64,000 bases of DNA from Lachnospiraceae bacterium (GCA_017938405.1 JAGBBP010000014.1:205034-269033), one strand, 5' to 3'. Positions 54,838-63,944 are shown, numbered from the stretch's first letter. Notes: generated from the sequence alone by a model not told the origin. Translations and numbers: made by a program.

Positions 54838-54872
54838 AGAGAAGGGATTCGTTAGAACCCCTTCTCTTTCCA
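54838..54872 (+). terminator. bidirectional terminator between the thioredoxin and solute-binding genes
   Basis: Stem AGAGAAGGG/CCCTTCTCT at 54839-54867 with T-rich flanks on both strands; it separates convergent genes. Confidence 0.85.
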
Positions 54873-54908
54873 GTTATTAGCAATTATATATTAGAATAAT
54901 GTTAAGAA

Positions 54909-56549
54909 CTACGGGAGCATATCTGCATCGCCGAAAGTAGCTTCCCACTTCGTCTTACGCTCATCCATAATCTTCTGACCGCCTGCCTTTAAGTAGTCGC
55001 TCATGTTCTCATCCCAAACCTTATCAAAATCAGCCTTGGAAGCAATTACAGCCTTGTCAAAACCGATATCTCTCTTATCACCGAGAGCGGTTCCCATTCC
55101 TTCTTCTGCGGAAATCGCACCAACGTTTACATTCTTAACGGTGATTGCATCGTTAAGAGCAACTTCGATGGAAGTCTGTACATAAGACGGATCAACACCT
55201 GCATAGTTATATGCTGCAGACTTTGCAGTATCTTCCGGATTCATCAGGTTCAAACCGTTACAGGTAATGGTAAGGTCGATATTCTGACCGGAGTTCTGAA
55301 TTGCATTACCGGTAGCCGGAATAATGGAAACACCGCCACCTGCTAACTTCGTATGAGTAACGCCTTCGTCACCGATCTGTAAGTACTGGATATTCTCCGG
55401 AGTACTGATCCAATCAAGATATAACAAAGATGCAAGCGGCTCGTCGTTGGTTGCCGGGAAGAAAATCTTACGGTCTCCTGCGGAGCTGTAAGCACGCTTT
55501 GCATAGTCACCCTTACTGTTTTCGAAGCAATCGATTGCTACAAATGCAGCGTCTTCGCCAACGATTCTCTTTAAGTTTGCCTGAATGCTGTCTTCACCGT
55601 TTCTGAACGGATAATCCCAGTTGTGCATGAATGCACCGACATAACCGGCCTTAATCATATCGTCTTCGGTGCTGTCACCGCTTCCGTATAATGCAAAATC
55701 ATCCCACATTAAACCATCGTTATACCACTTATTCAAAAGACGGATTGCTTCCTTCGTACCGTTCTGGGTATACATTCTGTCATCGAAACCGTTAATATAG
55801 AATTCCTTATCCGTCATTGCAGGATCGATAAAGGATTCAATAATATTTGCTGCTCTCCAGCCCACATCGTAGCTGACAGAGAACGGAATCATCTTGTCTG
55901 CATCGTCACCGAGTAATAACTTTGCGTTATCCTTAAATGCAACAAGCATGTTCTCAAACTCGGTCTTCGTAGTCGGAGCCTTCATACCAAGCTTATCCAA
56001 CCAGTCCTGACGAACAAAGGTATTGATTCTCTTAATATCTGCTCTCTTACCTTCGATTGCCCAAAGCTCTCCGGTGGTCGGGTCCTGATCCCAATAAATG
56101 TTGGTATCGCCAAGCCAGTTGTAAAGGTTCGGCAACTTATCCTTGTGCTCTTCTAAGTACTGATTTAACTCAAGAACACCGTCCATACCTGCATAGGTCT
56201 GAATGGTCGGGTAATCGTAAGTCAAACAGATATCCGGTGCGGTACCGCCTGCAAGCAGGTTGTTAATCTGCTGAACTTCCTCCCAACGGGATACAGCAAC
56301 AAATTCAACATCTACGTTGTACTTTTCCTTCATACCCTTCTTGATGAAGTCGGTATACATGTTGTTGGTCGGATCGGAACCGCCATCGTTTCCACGGTCA
56401 TATACTTCAACGGTAATCTTAACGGTATCTACAAACTTACCGTTCTTGAACTTAGAACCGCTGGAAACTTCCTCGTCTTTCTTACCGCATGCAGCTAAAG
56501 AAAAGCACATACAGCAAGCAAGAAGAGCTGCTAAAATTTTCTTTTTCAT
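54909..56549 (-). CDS. extracellular solute-binding lipoprotein of a sugar ABC importer
   Basis: Lipoprotein signal with lipobox SLAAC (Cys21), then a 525-residue family-1-type solute-binding protein (KITVEVYDRGNDGGSDPTNN near the start; WEEVQQINNLLAGGTAPDICLTY). It is longer than maltose-binding proteins and of the LplA type, which often serves oligosaccharides. It follows two permease genes on the same strand. Substrate unknown; the nearby AraC regulator and the xylan locus suggest a plant or host oligosaccharide. Confidence 0.93.
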   Translation of the reverse strand: MKKKILAALLACCMCFSLAACGKKDEEVSSGSKFKNGKFVDTVKITVEVYDRGNDGGSDPTNNMYTDFIKKGMKEKYNVDVEFVAVSRWEEVQQINNLLAGGTAPDICLTYDYPTIQTYAGMDGVLELNQYLEEHKDKLPNLYNWLGDTNIYWDQDPTTGELWAIEGKRADIKRINTFVRQDWLDKLGMKAPTTKTEFENMLVAFKDNAKLLLGDDADKMIPFSVSYDVGWRAANIIESFIDPAMTDKEFYINGFDDRMYTQNGTKEAIRLLNKWYNDGLMWDDFALYGSGDSTEDDMIKAGYVGAFMHNWDYPFRNGEDSIQANLKRIVGEDAAFVAIDCFENSKGDYAKRAYSSAGDRKIFFPATNDEPLASLLYLDWISTPENIQYLQIGDEGVTHTKLAGGGVSIIPATGNAIQNSGQNIDLTITCNGLNLMNPEDTAKSAAYNYAGVDPSYVQTSIEVALNDAITVKNVNVGAISAEEGMGTALGDKRDIGFDKAVIASKADFDKVWDENMSDYLKAGGQKIMDERKTKWEATFGDADMLP

Positions 56550-56608
56550 AACTTTCCTCCGTTATATAGTTTTTATTTGAATGAATGGATTGTCCTGCAG
56601 CAACCCAA

Positions 56609-57487
56609 TTATTCCTTTACACCGCCCAAGGTTACACCGTGAATGAAATACTTCTGTAACCAAGGGTAAATACACAAAATCGGAATGGTGGAAAACATTA
56701 CGATTGCTGCCTTTAAGGACTCTGAAAGTCCCGGAGAAGAAAAGCCCTCCTGTGTCGCAACGTCCACGCTGTTTACGCTGTTTAAAATGTTATATAAGAA
56801 TAACTGCAGCGGATAAAACTCCTGCTTCTTTATGGAAAGGTACATCAACGCATCGGAATATCCGTTCCAACGTCCTACCGCATAGAATAATGCCAAGGTA
56901 GCAAAAACCGGTTTGGACAACGGAATGTAAATCCGGCATAAGATGGAGAAATGACTTGCTCCGTCAATCTGTGCCGCTTCTCTGATACTGTCCGGAATTC
57001 CGTAAAAGAAGCTTCTCATAATAATCATGTTGTACACGCTTAAACAACTCGGAATAATCAAAACCAACGGATTATCCAAAAGGTGGAGCTTTTGTAACAA
57101 CAAGTAATTCGGAATGGCGCCCGCATTGAAAAACATGGTAATGGTAATCAAAACATTAATTACCTTACGTCCTTTCAGGTTTTCAAAAATCAACGGATAC
57201 GCACATAACGTGGTCATGGCAAGAGAAACGAAAGTACAAACAATCGTCAAAATCGTCGTCCAAACAAAGGACCAAATGTACTTCATATCCGTTAACACCA
57301 TTTTATAGGAATCCAAATTCCAACCCTTCGGCCACAAATATACTTCTCTCTTAATGAGTGCCTCTGTCGAACTCAAAGAACGTGCCAGAAGATTTAACAT
57401 AGGCAACAGGCAGATTGCACTGATTAATACACAGACAAACACAAATACCCAATCCGCCAGTTTTAATTTTTTCAATCCACTCTTCAT
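56609..57487 (-). CDS. sugar ABC importer permease (LplC-like)
   Basis: A 292-residue protein with six membrane segments and the cytoplasmic EAA loop EAAQIDGASHFSILCRIYIPLSKP that docks the ATPase. It is the second permease of a CUT1-type importer. ATG 57487 follows GTAGGAGG. It lies 18 bases after the first permease gene. No ATPase gene is in the operon, so a shared MsmX-type ATPase is expected elsewhere. Confidence 0.94.
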   Translation of the reverse strand: MKSGLKKLKLADWVFVFVCVLISAICLLPMLNLLARSLSSTEALIKREVYLWPKGWNLDSYKMVLTDMKYIWSFVWTTILTIVCTFVSLAMTTLCAYPLIFENLKGRKVINVLITITMFFNAGAIPNYLLLQKLHLLDNPLVLIIPSCLSVYNMIIMRSFFYGIPDSIREAAQIDGASHFSILCRIYIPLSKPVFATLALFYAVGRWNGYSDALMYLSIKKQEFYPLQLFLYNILNSVNSVDVATQEGFSSPGLSESLKAAIVMFSTIPILCIYPWLQKYFIHGVTLGGVKE

Positions 57488-57505
57488 CTTTCTATCCTCC
57501 TACAC

Positions 57506-58459
57506 TTACCAAATGCCTCGCTCGCCCATTTTGCGTGAAATCCAGTTTGCAAGCAACAGGAAGAACACACAAACGATGGACTGGAAGAAGCCGATTGCCG
57601 TGGTCAGAGAAAACTTAAGACCTAAAATACCGTTTTTGTATACGAAGGTAGATAACACTTCCGCAACATCCATAACCAGGTTGTTCTGTAATGCAAACGG
57701 ACGGTCAAAACCACTACCGAGAATGTTACCTAAATTCATGATTAACAAAATAACAATGGTGGATTTGATACCCGGCAAGGTGACGTGCCAAATCTTACGC
57801 CATCTTCCGGCACCGTCCACTTCCGCAGCTTCGTACAGTTCCGGATTAATACCTGCAATCGCTGCAAGATAAACGATGGAATTCCAACCAAAGCTTTGCC
57901 AAATACCTAAAAATATGTACGTAACTACCCAAAGTACCGGATCATCCAAGAAATGGATCGACTCTATGCCCATTTTATTCAAAAACAAGTTTACAAGACC
58001 GTTGGTCGGAGCAAACATCTGCAAAGCCAATCCGCAAATAATAACCCAGGAAAGGAAATGCGGCATATATGCGATGGTCTGCACCACACGCTTAAAACGT
58101 TTGAATACCAGTTCATTTAAAATCAATGCAAAAATAACCGGGATAGAGAATCCGATCACCAAATCCAAAAGATTCAACAAAATGGTATTACGAAGTGCAT
58201 CAATAAAATCCGGATTGGAAAACGCATCGATAAAATATTTGAATCCAAAGTTTTCCGCCCATGGCATTTCCCAAATACTTCTGTTGATTTTGTACTTTTT
58301 AAACGCAATCTGGATGTATGACATCGGTGCGTATTTAAATATCGCCAAATACAAGAGCGGAAAAAGTAACATGACATAAAGCTGCCAATACTTCTTCATG
58401 TATGTCTTGAACCCTATCTTTTTTTGAGGTATAACCGCTGTGCTTTTTTGCTTCTTCAT
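57506..58459 (-). CDS. sugar ABC importer permease (LplB-like)
   Basis: A 317-residue CUT1 permease with six membrane segments and the EAA loop YEAAEVDGAGRWRKIWHVTLPGI. It is the first gene of the importer operon (LplB-LplC-solute-binding protein). The protein starts with a long basic cytoplasmic tail. The promoter with its cre-like palindrome and AraC-type repeats lies directly upstream. Confidence 0.94.
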   Translation of the reverse strand: MKKQKSTAVIPQKKIGFKTYMKKYWQLYVMLLFPLLYLAIFKYAPMSYIQIAFKKYKINRSIWEMPWAENFGFKYFIDAFSNPDFIDALRNTILLNLLDLVIGFSIPVIFALILNELVFKRFKRVVQTIAYMPHFLSWVIICGLALQMFAPTNGLVNLFLNKMGIESIHFLDDPVLWVVTYIFLGIWQSFGWNSIVYLAAIAGINPELYEAAEVDGAGRWRKIWHVTLPGIKSTIVILLIMNLGNILGSGFDRPFALQNNLVMDVAEVLSTFVYKNGILGLKFSLTTAIGFFQSIVCVFFLLLANWISRKMGERGIW

Positions 58460-58492
58460 ACCTTATACCGTCCTTCCGTTTTCATCTGCTTT

Positions 58493-58558
58493 ATTATATT
58501 ATGTAAGTGCTTACATTTGCCTGTCGCATATTGCTGAATCACATGTCACATATTGCTG
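58493..58558 (-). promoter_or_regulatory. importer operon promoter with cre-like palindrome and AraC-type direct repeats
   Basis: The minus-strand -10 is TATAAT (plus 58493-58498) with a poor -35. The perfect palindrome ATGTAAG/CTTACAT (58501-58516) matches the CcpA cre pattern except at one central base. Immediately upstream, TGTCGCATATTGCTG (58522-58536) and TGTCACATATTGCTG (58544-58558) are direct repeats 22 bases apart, the layout of an AraC-family activator site next to -35. Confidence 0.75.
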
Positions 58559-58572
58559 CGAGATAATCTTTC

Positions 58573-58601
58573 TTGCATAAAAAAGCAATATATGATACAA
58601 T
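58573..58601 (+). promoter_or_regulatory. promoter of the AraC regulator at 58707
   Basis: TTGCAT (58573-58578) and TACAAT (58596-58601), 17-base spacer, divergent from the importer promoter. Confidence 0.7.
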
Positions 58602-58706
58602 GTTTTCGTACATTTTGACTAATAAACACCGTTCAAACGGCACAAAAACGCCAAATATGAACAATTCCCGCCACAAGATTCGACAGACGAAAGGAGCTTG
58701 ACTTTG

Positions 58707-59627
58707 ATGCAGTCGGAAGTCCCGTATTTTACAAAGGAAATTGTTGCGAATTTCCGCACCATGCAAGACAGAGAATATATTAGAAGAACCGTAACCGGCG
58801 AGTATGAGCCGGTGAATTTTCCGCCCAACTCCAGCTTTCGCTTTTGGGTAAACAAAGAATTAAAAACTTATGAAAAGCACTGGCATGCTTCTACCGAAAT
58901 CATTGTTCCCATTGAGAACCGGATGACGGTGCATGTGAAGCAACAGGAGTACATTTTAAATCCGGGAGAAATTTTCGTAATTCCCGACGGAGAACTGCAT
59001 GACCTGGATTGTACGGAGCCGGGTGTTCGGCTGGTATTTCTGTTTAACTTATCCGTATTACAGCCTATCAACGGTTTTCCTTATCTGAATTCCACCTTCT
59101 CCCAACCGGTGTTAATCCGACCGACGGATGCGATTTATGACAAAGAAATGGAACTGCTGTACCGGATGTTTGAGGATTATTACAATCAAAGCAGTCTGCG
59201 GGAACTAATGATTTTTTCAAAAATGATTAATTTCCATGTGGAGTATCATGAAAATCATCCTCTTATGAGTTCAAGTGTGCCGAAACAATACGAAAAAAGC
59301 GTTATGGATCGTCTGAATATGGTGTTTTTTTATATCAATCAGCACTATACGGAAGATATTCCTCTGGAAAAAGCGGCAGAAATCGCCGGATTTTCCAAGT
59401 ATCATTTTGCAAGGATTTTTAGGGAGTTTTCGGGACAGACCTTTTTTGATTATTTGTGCCTGCAGAGAATCAAAGCCGCAGAACGACTTTTACAGGTTCC
59501 GGATAAAGCAATTACGGACATTGCCTATCAGGCCGGCTTCGGCAGTATCTGTGCCTTCAACCGGGCCTTTAAAAAGAAAAACGGTTGTACCCCGTCGGAA
59601 TACCGGACAAAATGTACGGAGGAATAA
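58707..59627 (+). CDS. AraC-family regulator with cupin sensor
   Basis: The start is ATG 58707 (MQSEVPYFTKE) with AAAGGAG upstream. The 306-residue protein has an N-terminal cupin (KHWHASTEIIVPIENRMTVHV, later PDGELHDLD) and a C-terminal AraC domain (EKAAEIAGFSKYHFARIFREFSGQTF, ITDIAYQAGFGSICAFNRAFKKKNGCTPSEYR). It is divergent from the sugar importer and probably activates it on binding the sugar; the direct repeats in the shared region fit two subunits. Confidence 0.95.
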   Translation: MQSEVPYFTKEIVANFRTMQDREYIRRTVTGEYEPVNFPPNSSFRFWVNKELKTYEKHWHASTEIIVPIENRMTVHVKQQEYILNPGEIFVIPDGELHDLDCTEPGVRLVFLFNLSVLQPINGFPYLNSTFSQPVLIRPTDAIYDKEMELLYRMFEDYYNQSSLRELMIFSKMINFHVEYHENHPLMSSSVPKQYEKSVMDRLNMVFFYINQHYTEDIPLEKAAEIAGFSKYHFARIFREFSGQTFFDYLCLQRIKAAERLLQVPDKAITDIAYQAGFGSICAFNRAFKKKNGCTPSEYRTKCTEE

Positions 59628-59640
59628 GTATATAACAAAA

Positions 59641-59692
59641 AAGTGTAGGTCGCGACCACTAAAGGTTGAAGCCTACGCTTTCTTACTTTTTT
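59641..59692 (+). terminator. terminator after the AraC gene
   Basis: GTGTAGG pairs with CCTACGC (one G-U) around a loop holding the palindrome GTCGCGAC, followed by TTTCTTACTTTTTT. Confidence 0.7.
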
Positions 59693-60308
59693 ACGAATTG
59701 TTTATCTCTTCGATTCTCTGCAGCGGATAGACACTCTCAAGCGCCATCCTCCACACCGGTGCAAAATAAGTCTGATAAAACACTGCCTCCTCGCAGTCCG
59801 GCTGTTTGACGATTCCGTTATGAACCAATTTCTGCGCCATATGCTCATATAAATCCCGAATACGTTCCGGAGCCACCTTTTCATAGGAAATCACTTCAAA
59901 CTTCCCTTCCCGCTCATACTTCAGCAGTTCTTCGTACACATCCGGAATAAACCGCACCTCCGAAATTTCGGCGTCCTTCGGGCTATACCACATATCCTCC
60001 CAGCCTTCCACCCGGGCAAACTCCTCTGTATGCGGAATACAATATAAATAGCCGGAAACTCCCTGATAAAAGGCCTTTAACTGGTCCGGAAACTGTTCTT
60101 CATAATATACTTTTCCGTTTTTTATGAAACAGGTCACATACTTTCCGGTTCTCTTATTATGTGCTGCATCCCAAATATAAAAAAGTGCATAGACCGGATT
60201 TGCCGTCAAATATACCACCATGGTATCTTCCGTTCCGTGCAGCTTTGATGTTGCATGTAATGTTTCGATTCCCGAGGCATGAGAACCGTGAAATAAGTAA
60301 TTTTTCAT
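59691..60308 (-). CDS. hypothetical protein, 205 residues
   Basis: A soluble protein starting MKNYLFHGSHASGIETLHATSK, then VVYLTANPVYALFYIWDA. The FHGS near the N-terminus and the following YLTxNPxYA resemble the first two conserved segments of ADP-ribosyltransferase-like folds, but a clear catalytic glutamate motif is not seen. I do not assign a function. The convergent neighbour is the AraC gene; hicAB is divergent from it. Confidence 0.7.
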   Translation of the reverse strand: MKNYLFHGSHASGIETLHATSKLHGTEDTMVVYLTANPVYALFYIWDAAHNKRTGKYVTCFIKNGKVYYEEQFPDQLKAFYQGVSGYLYCIPHTEEFARVEGWEDMWYSPKDAEISEVRFIPDVYEELLKYEREGKFEVISYEKVAPERIRDLYEHMAQKLVHNGIVKQPDCEEAVFYQTYFAPVWRMALESVYPLQRIEEINNS

Positions 60309-60344
60309 TTTAATCTCCCATATAATTATTTTTTGCTCCCCTTC

Positions 60345-60390
60345 TTGACATACGTATTATTACGTATTATAATTTAAATATAATACGGAA
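60345..60390 (+). promoter_or_regulatory. hicAB promoter and operator
   Basis: TTGACA (60345-60350) and TATAAT (60368-60373), 17-base spacer. Between and over them lies the exact tandem repeat TACGTATTAT (60351-60370) and a reverse copy ATAATACG, a fitting operator for the HicB antitoxin. Confidence 0.8.
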
Positions 60391-60405
60391 GGAGAATTAT
60401 TAATA

Positions 60406-60594
60406 GTGCCGCTTACACCAAAGAAAATGATTTCTCTCTTGCAGAAAAATCACTTTGTTATCATTAGCCAAAACGGTTCTCATATAAAACTAAACAACCC
60501 TGAAACCGGCGTTCAGGTTATTGTTCCCCTCCATTGCAAGGATTTAAAGAAGGGTCTGGAACATGCCATTTTACGCCAAGCCGGATTAAAATAA
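60406..60594 (+). CDS. hicA: HicA toxin
   Basis: The start is GTG 60406 after GGAAGGAG. The 62-residue protein has the HicA double-stranded RNA-binding-like fold: KKMISLLQKNHFVIISQNGSHIKLNN with the catalytic histidine in GSHIKL, then IVPLHCKDLKKGLEHAILRQAG. It cleaves mRNA when free. The antitoxin gene follows after 22 bases. Confidence 0.94.
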   Translation: MPLTPKKMISLLQKNHFVIISQNGSHIKLNNPETGVQVIVPLHCKDLKKGLEHAILRQAGLK

Positions 60595-60616
60595 CCTATC
60601 ACACAAGGAGGTACGC

Positions 60617-61009
60617 ATGAACACTCTCTTTTACTTTGCATTATTTCACACTGCTCCGGAAGGAGGCTTCTGGGTGTCTTTTCCGGATTTTCCGGAATGC
60701 TTCACCCAAGGAGAGACCTTAGAGGAAACCTATGCCATGGCAGTAGATGCCTTAGGTCTTTGTGTCTCGGATTACACATCCAACAATTTACCGAAGCCGT
60801 CCCTTCCCTCCGATATTACTGTCCCGGAAGATGCCACCCTTGCCCTTGTCTCTCTTGACTTGGCGGATTACCGCCGCAAACACAACACCAAAGCGGTAAA
60901 GAAAACGTTAAGCATCCCGGAGTGGTTAAACGAAGAAGCCTTGGCTTTGGGAATCAACTTCTCTCAAGTATTACAAGAGGCATTACTTCAAAAAATCGGG
61001 CAGAAATAA
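60617..61009 (+). CDS. hicB: HicB antitoxin
   Basis: A 130-residue protein: the N-terminal HicB fold (FHTAPEGGFWVSFPDFPECFTQGETLEETYAMA) that covers HicA, and a C-terminal ribbon-helix-helix-type segment (KKTLSIPEWLNEEALALGINFSQVLQEAL) that binds the operator. ATG 60617 follows AAGGAGG. Confidence 0.94.
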   Translation: MNTLFYFALFHTAPEGGFWVSFPDFPECFTQGETLEETYAMAVDALGLCVSDYTSNNLPKPSLPSDITVPEDATLALVSLDLADYRRKHNTKAVKKTLSIPEWLNEEALALGINFSQVLQEALLQKIGQK

Positions 61010-61061
61010 GAACATAAATATTCATCCGTACAATTAATTCTTCTCTCCACTTGCCGGTATA

Positions 61062-61147
61062 GGCGCGGCGGCTCGGGCATGGCGAATTCTTACAAGTGAA
61101 GATTTCTTTGCCTTAATCGCACTTGTAAGAATGGGAGCCGCGCTCCT
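61062..61147. repeat. large hairpin between hicB and ung
   Basis: A perfect 13-base inverted repeat (ATTCTTACAAGTG/CACTTGTAAGAAT, 61086-61132) is enclosed by a second pairing of GCGGCTC with GAGCCGC. No T-run follows on either strand. It lies between convergent genes. Confidence 0.6.
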
Positions 61148-61821
61148 TACACATCCTCAATTTGCCAATCAATCGGCTCCAATCCGTTTTCCTCCAAAAA
61201 CGCATTTGCCTGAGAAAAATGCTTACACCCGAAGAACCCTCTGTGCGCGGAAAGCGGACTCGGATGAGGTGCGGTAAATACCTTATGCTTCGGGTTATCT
61301 AACATACTCATTTTGCTCTGGGCCGGACGTCCCCAAAGCAGGTAGGCAATGGGACGGTCCTCTGCGTTTACAGCTCGTATAATCGCATCCGTAAACTGCT
61401 CCCAGCCCTTTCCCTGGTGAGAATTGGCCTGATGGGCACGAACCGTCAGCACCGTATTCAAAAGCAGTACACCCTGCTCTGCCCATTTTACTAAGTAACC
61501 GTTGTTGGGAATCTTACAACCCAAGTCACTCTGCAATTCCTTATAGATATTCACCAAAGACGGCGGAATCTCCACCTCCGGACGCACGGAAAAGCAAAGC
61601 CCATGAGCCTGTCCCACATTGTGGTACGGGTCCTGCCCGATAATAACTACCTTCACCTTGGATAACGGCGTCAAATGCAACGCCGAAAAAATCTCATCCG
61701 CCGGCGGAAACACCGCCACCTTAGAATACTCCTCTTTTACAAACTTATATAACTCCGCATAATACGGCTTCTTAAATTCGGCATTTACTGCCGGTAACCA
61801 ATCGTTATCAATCGCAGCCAT
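61147..61821 (-). CDS. ung: uracil-DNA glycosylase
   Basis: A 224-residue family-1 UDG. Motifs: catalytic-water GQDPYHN, LLNTVLTVR, and the DNA-intercalation loop HPSPLSAHRG. It removes uracil from DNA as the first step of base-excision repair. Length normal. It follows rho by 65 bases and is read on the same strand. Confidence 0.97.
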   Translation of the reverse strand: MAAIDNDWLPAVNAEFKKPYYAELYKFVKEEYSKVAVFPPADEIFSALHLTPLSKVKVVIIGQDPYHNVGQAHGLCFSVRPEVEIPPSLVNIYKELQSDLGCKIPNNGYLVKWAEQGVLLLNTVLTVRAHQANSHQGKGWEQFTDAIIRAVNAEDRPIAYLLWGRPAQSKMSMLDNPKHKVFTAPHPSPLSAHRGFFGCKHFSQANAFLEENGLEPIDWQIEDV

Positions 61822-61886
61822 TTTTATCCTCCCGGTATCTTATCCAAACCCATATCCGGTCCATATTTTGTATTACAAGCAAACGC

Positions 61887-63497
61887 TTACCGATACTTCT
61901 TAATCATCTGCACAAATTCCGCATTATTCTTTGTACTCTGGAAGGTACGCATAATGGTTTCAATAGACTCTTCCGCCTTGGCTCCGTTAAACAAACGGCG
62001 CATCAGGGTCGTTGCTTCCTGCTCCTCCGGCGTCAAAAGTAAATCGTCCCGTCTGGTACTGGAACGCGGCAAATCAATGGCCGGGAATACTCTACGCTCG
62101 GAAAGGTTACGGTCAAGCTGCAACTCCATGTTACCGGTTCCCTTAAATTCCTCAAATACTACATCATCCATACGGCTGCCGGTATCCACCAAAGCCGTAG
62201 CAAGAATCGTCAGACTACCGCCCTCTCTCATATTTCGCGCGGCGCCGAAAAACTTCTTCGGCATGTGAAGGGCCGCCGGATCAAGACCGCCGGATAAGGT
62301 ACGCCCGCTCGGTGCCACCGTGAGGTTATAGGCACGGGCCAGACGGGTAATGCTGTCAAGCAAAATCACCACGTCCTGCTTCTGCTCTACCAAACGCTTT
62401 GCACGCTCTAACACCATCTCCGAAACTCTCTTATGATTCTCCGGAAGTTCATCGAAGGTGGAATAGATTACCTCTACCTTATTTCCTTCGATGGACTCCT
62501 TAATATCCGTCACTTCCTCCGGACGTTCATCAATGAGTAAAATAATCAGATTCATATCCGGATGATTTTTCGTAATTGCTTTTGCAATCTGCTTTAACAG
62601 GGTGGTCTTACCGGTTTTCGGTTGGGAAACAATCATACCGCGCTGTCCCTTACCGATCGGAGAAATCAAATCCACCATACGCATGGAAAGACTGCATCCC
62701 GGAGTCTCCAAACGAATCCGCTCATTCGGGAAAATCGGCGTCAAATCCTCGAAACGCTTCCGGCGCATAATGACTTCTAACGGTAAACCGTTTACATTCT
62801 TAATATACAACAACGCGGAAAACTTCTCGTTCTGCATCCGGATTTTCGTATTACCGCAAATAATGTCACCGGTCTTAAGACCATACTTCCGAATCTGGGC
62901 CGGAGAAACATAGACATCATTCTCTCCCGGCAAATAGTTGTCACAACGAATAAAGCCGAAATTCTCCGACATTACTTCCAGAATACCTACGCGGGTCTCT
63001 CCGCTGTCCATACGTTTAATATCCTCAGCCGATGCCTTTTCCGGATCAAACCGCTGTGCGGACTGCTGCATTGTGTTCTCTGCCCCATTACCGCCGGATA
63101 CCGGCTTCGGATTCTCTGCCGTGCGCTCCTGCATCGTTTGCGGACGGCTCGCCATAGGACGCTCCTGGTTTCCCAACGGACGATTTACTGTCGGACGTTC
63201 CTGACTTCCCTGCGGGCGGCTCATTGCCGGACGTGCATTCACCGGGCGGTCTCCCGGATTCTGCGGTCTTGCCATCCCCGGACGCTCTGATTCTACCGGT
63301 CTTCTCTCCGGCACCGGTGAATTTGTTCTTACCGCCTTCACGGTTTCTTCTTTCTTTTCCGGCTGTTCCTTTGCCTTGTCTGTCGCACACAACGCATCAA
63401 TCAGTTCCTGTTTCTTCATTGCAGAAACTCCTTTTAATCCACGATTCTTCGCTTCGTCCTTTAACTGAGTAATTGTCATTTCAAGATATTTTTCCAT
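61887..63497 (-). CDS. rho: transcription termination factor Rho with an inserted Arg/Pro-rich region
   Basis: The start is ATG 63497 (MEKYLEMTITQLKDEA), after AAGGAGG. The order is: Rho N-terminal SAP-like helix region, a low-complexity insert of about 100 residues with ERPxxxRPQ-like units (about 48-150), the RNA-binding cold-shock domain (VMSENFGFIRCDNYLPG), and the RecA-type ATPase (QPKTGKTTLLKQIA, ILLIDERPEEVTD). It ends transcription and is a hexameric RNA helicase. The insert is disordered and positively charged. Confidence 0.97.
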   Translation of the reverse strand: MEKYLEMTITQLKDEAKNRGLKGVSAMKKQELIDALCATDKAKEQPEKKEETVKAVRTNSPVPERRPVESERPGMARPQNPGDRPVNARPAMSRPQGSQERPTVNRPLGNQERPMASRPQTMQERTAENPKPVSGGNGAENTMQQSAQRFDPEKASAEDIKRMDSGETRVGILEVMSENFGFIRCDNYLPGENDVYVSPAQIRKYGLKTGDIICGNTKIRMQNEKFSALLYIKNVNGLPLEVIMRRKRFEDLTPIFPNERIRLETPGCSLSMRMVDLISPIGKGQRGMIVSQPKTGKTTLLKQIAKAITKNHPDMNLIILLIDERPEEVTDIKESIEGNKVEVIYSTFDELPENHKRVSEMVLERAKRLVEQKQDVVILLDSITRLARAYNLTVAPSGRTLSGGLDPAALHMPKKFFGAARNMREGGSLTILATALVDTGSRMDDVVFEEFKGTGNMELQLDRNLSERRVFPAIDLPRSSTRRDDLLLTPEEQEATTLMRRLFNGAKAEESIETIMRTFQSTKNNAEFVQMIKKYR

Positions 63498-63708
63498 ACA
63501 TCCTCCTTGTAACATCATAAATATATAGCATTCTGATTTTCATTTGCATTCAACAAATCACTATTCATTTCAATCATAAATGGGAATTTTTACAGAATCG
63601 TATCGAAAATAACACACCATAGCGTTTTATTTCTTCTATAGTTTAGCATAATCAAAAACAAAAAGCAAGGAGAACTTCTAATGAAGATTAATACTCCGAC
63701 AAACAAAA

Positions 63709-63742
63709 AATCCAAGGGCCTTATCTCTAAAACCCTTGGATT
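63709..63742 (-). terminator. rpmF terminator
   Basis: A 10-base stem (AATCCAAGGG/CCCTTGGATT) followed on the minus strand by TTTTTTG. Confidence 0.9.
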
Positions 63743-63759
63743 TATGCGCTTTTAAAATA

Positions 63760-63942
63760 TTACTCAGCTGCGATGATTTCCTTCTTGTTGTAAGAACCAC
63801 AAGCCTTACATACTCTGTGCGGCATCATAAGTGCGCCACACTTGCTGCACTTAACAAGATTCGGAGCAGTCATCTTCCAGTTTGCTCTGCGACTGTCTCT
63901 TCTTGCCTTGGAATGCTTATTCTTCGGACAAATTGCTCCCAT
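63760..63942 (-). CDS. rpmF: 50S ribosomal protein L32
   Basis: A 60-residue L32 with the zinc-binding form: CSKCGAL and VCKACGSYN cysteine pairs, after a basic N-terminus (CPKNKHSKARRDSRRANW). It is a structural protein of the large ribosomal subunit. ATG 63942 lies 2 bases from the stop of the upstream DUF177 gene, the usual pair in Firmicutes. Confidence 0.97.
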   Translation of the reverse strand: MGAICPKNKHSKARRDSRRANWKMTAPNLVKCSKCGALMMPHRVCKACGSYNKKEIIAAE

Positions 63943-63944
63943 GA

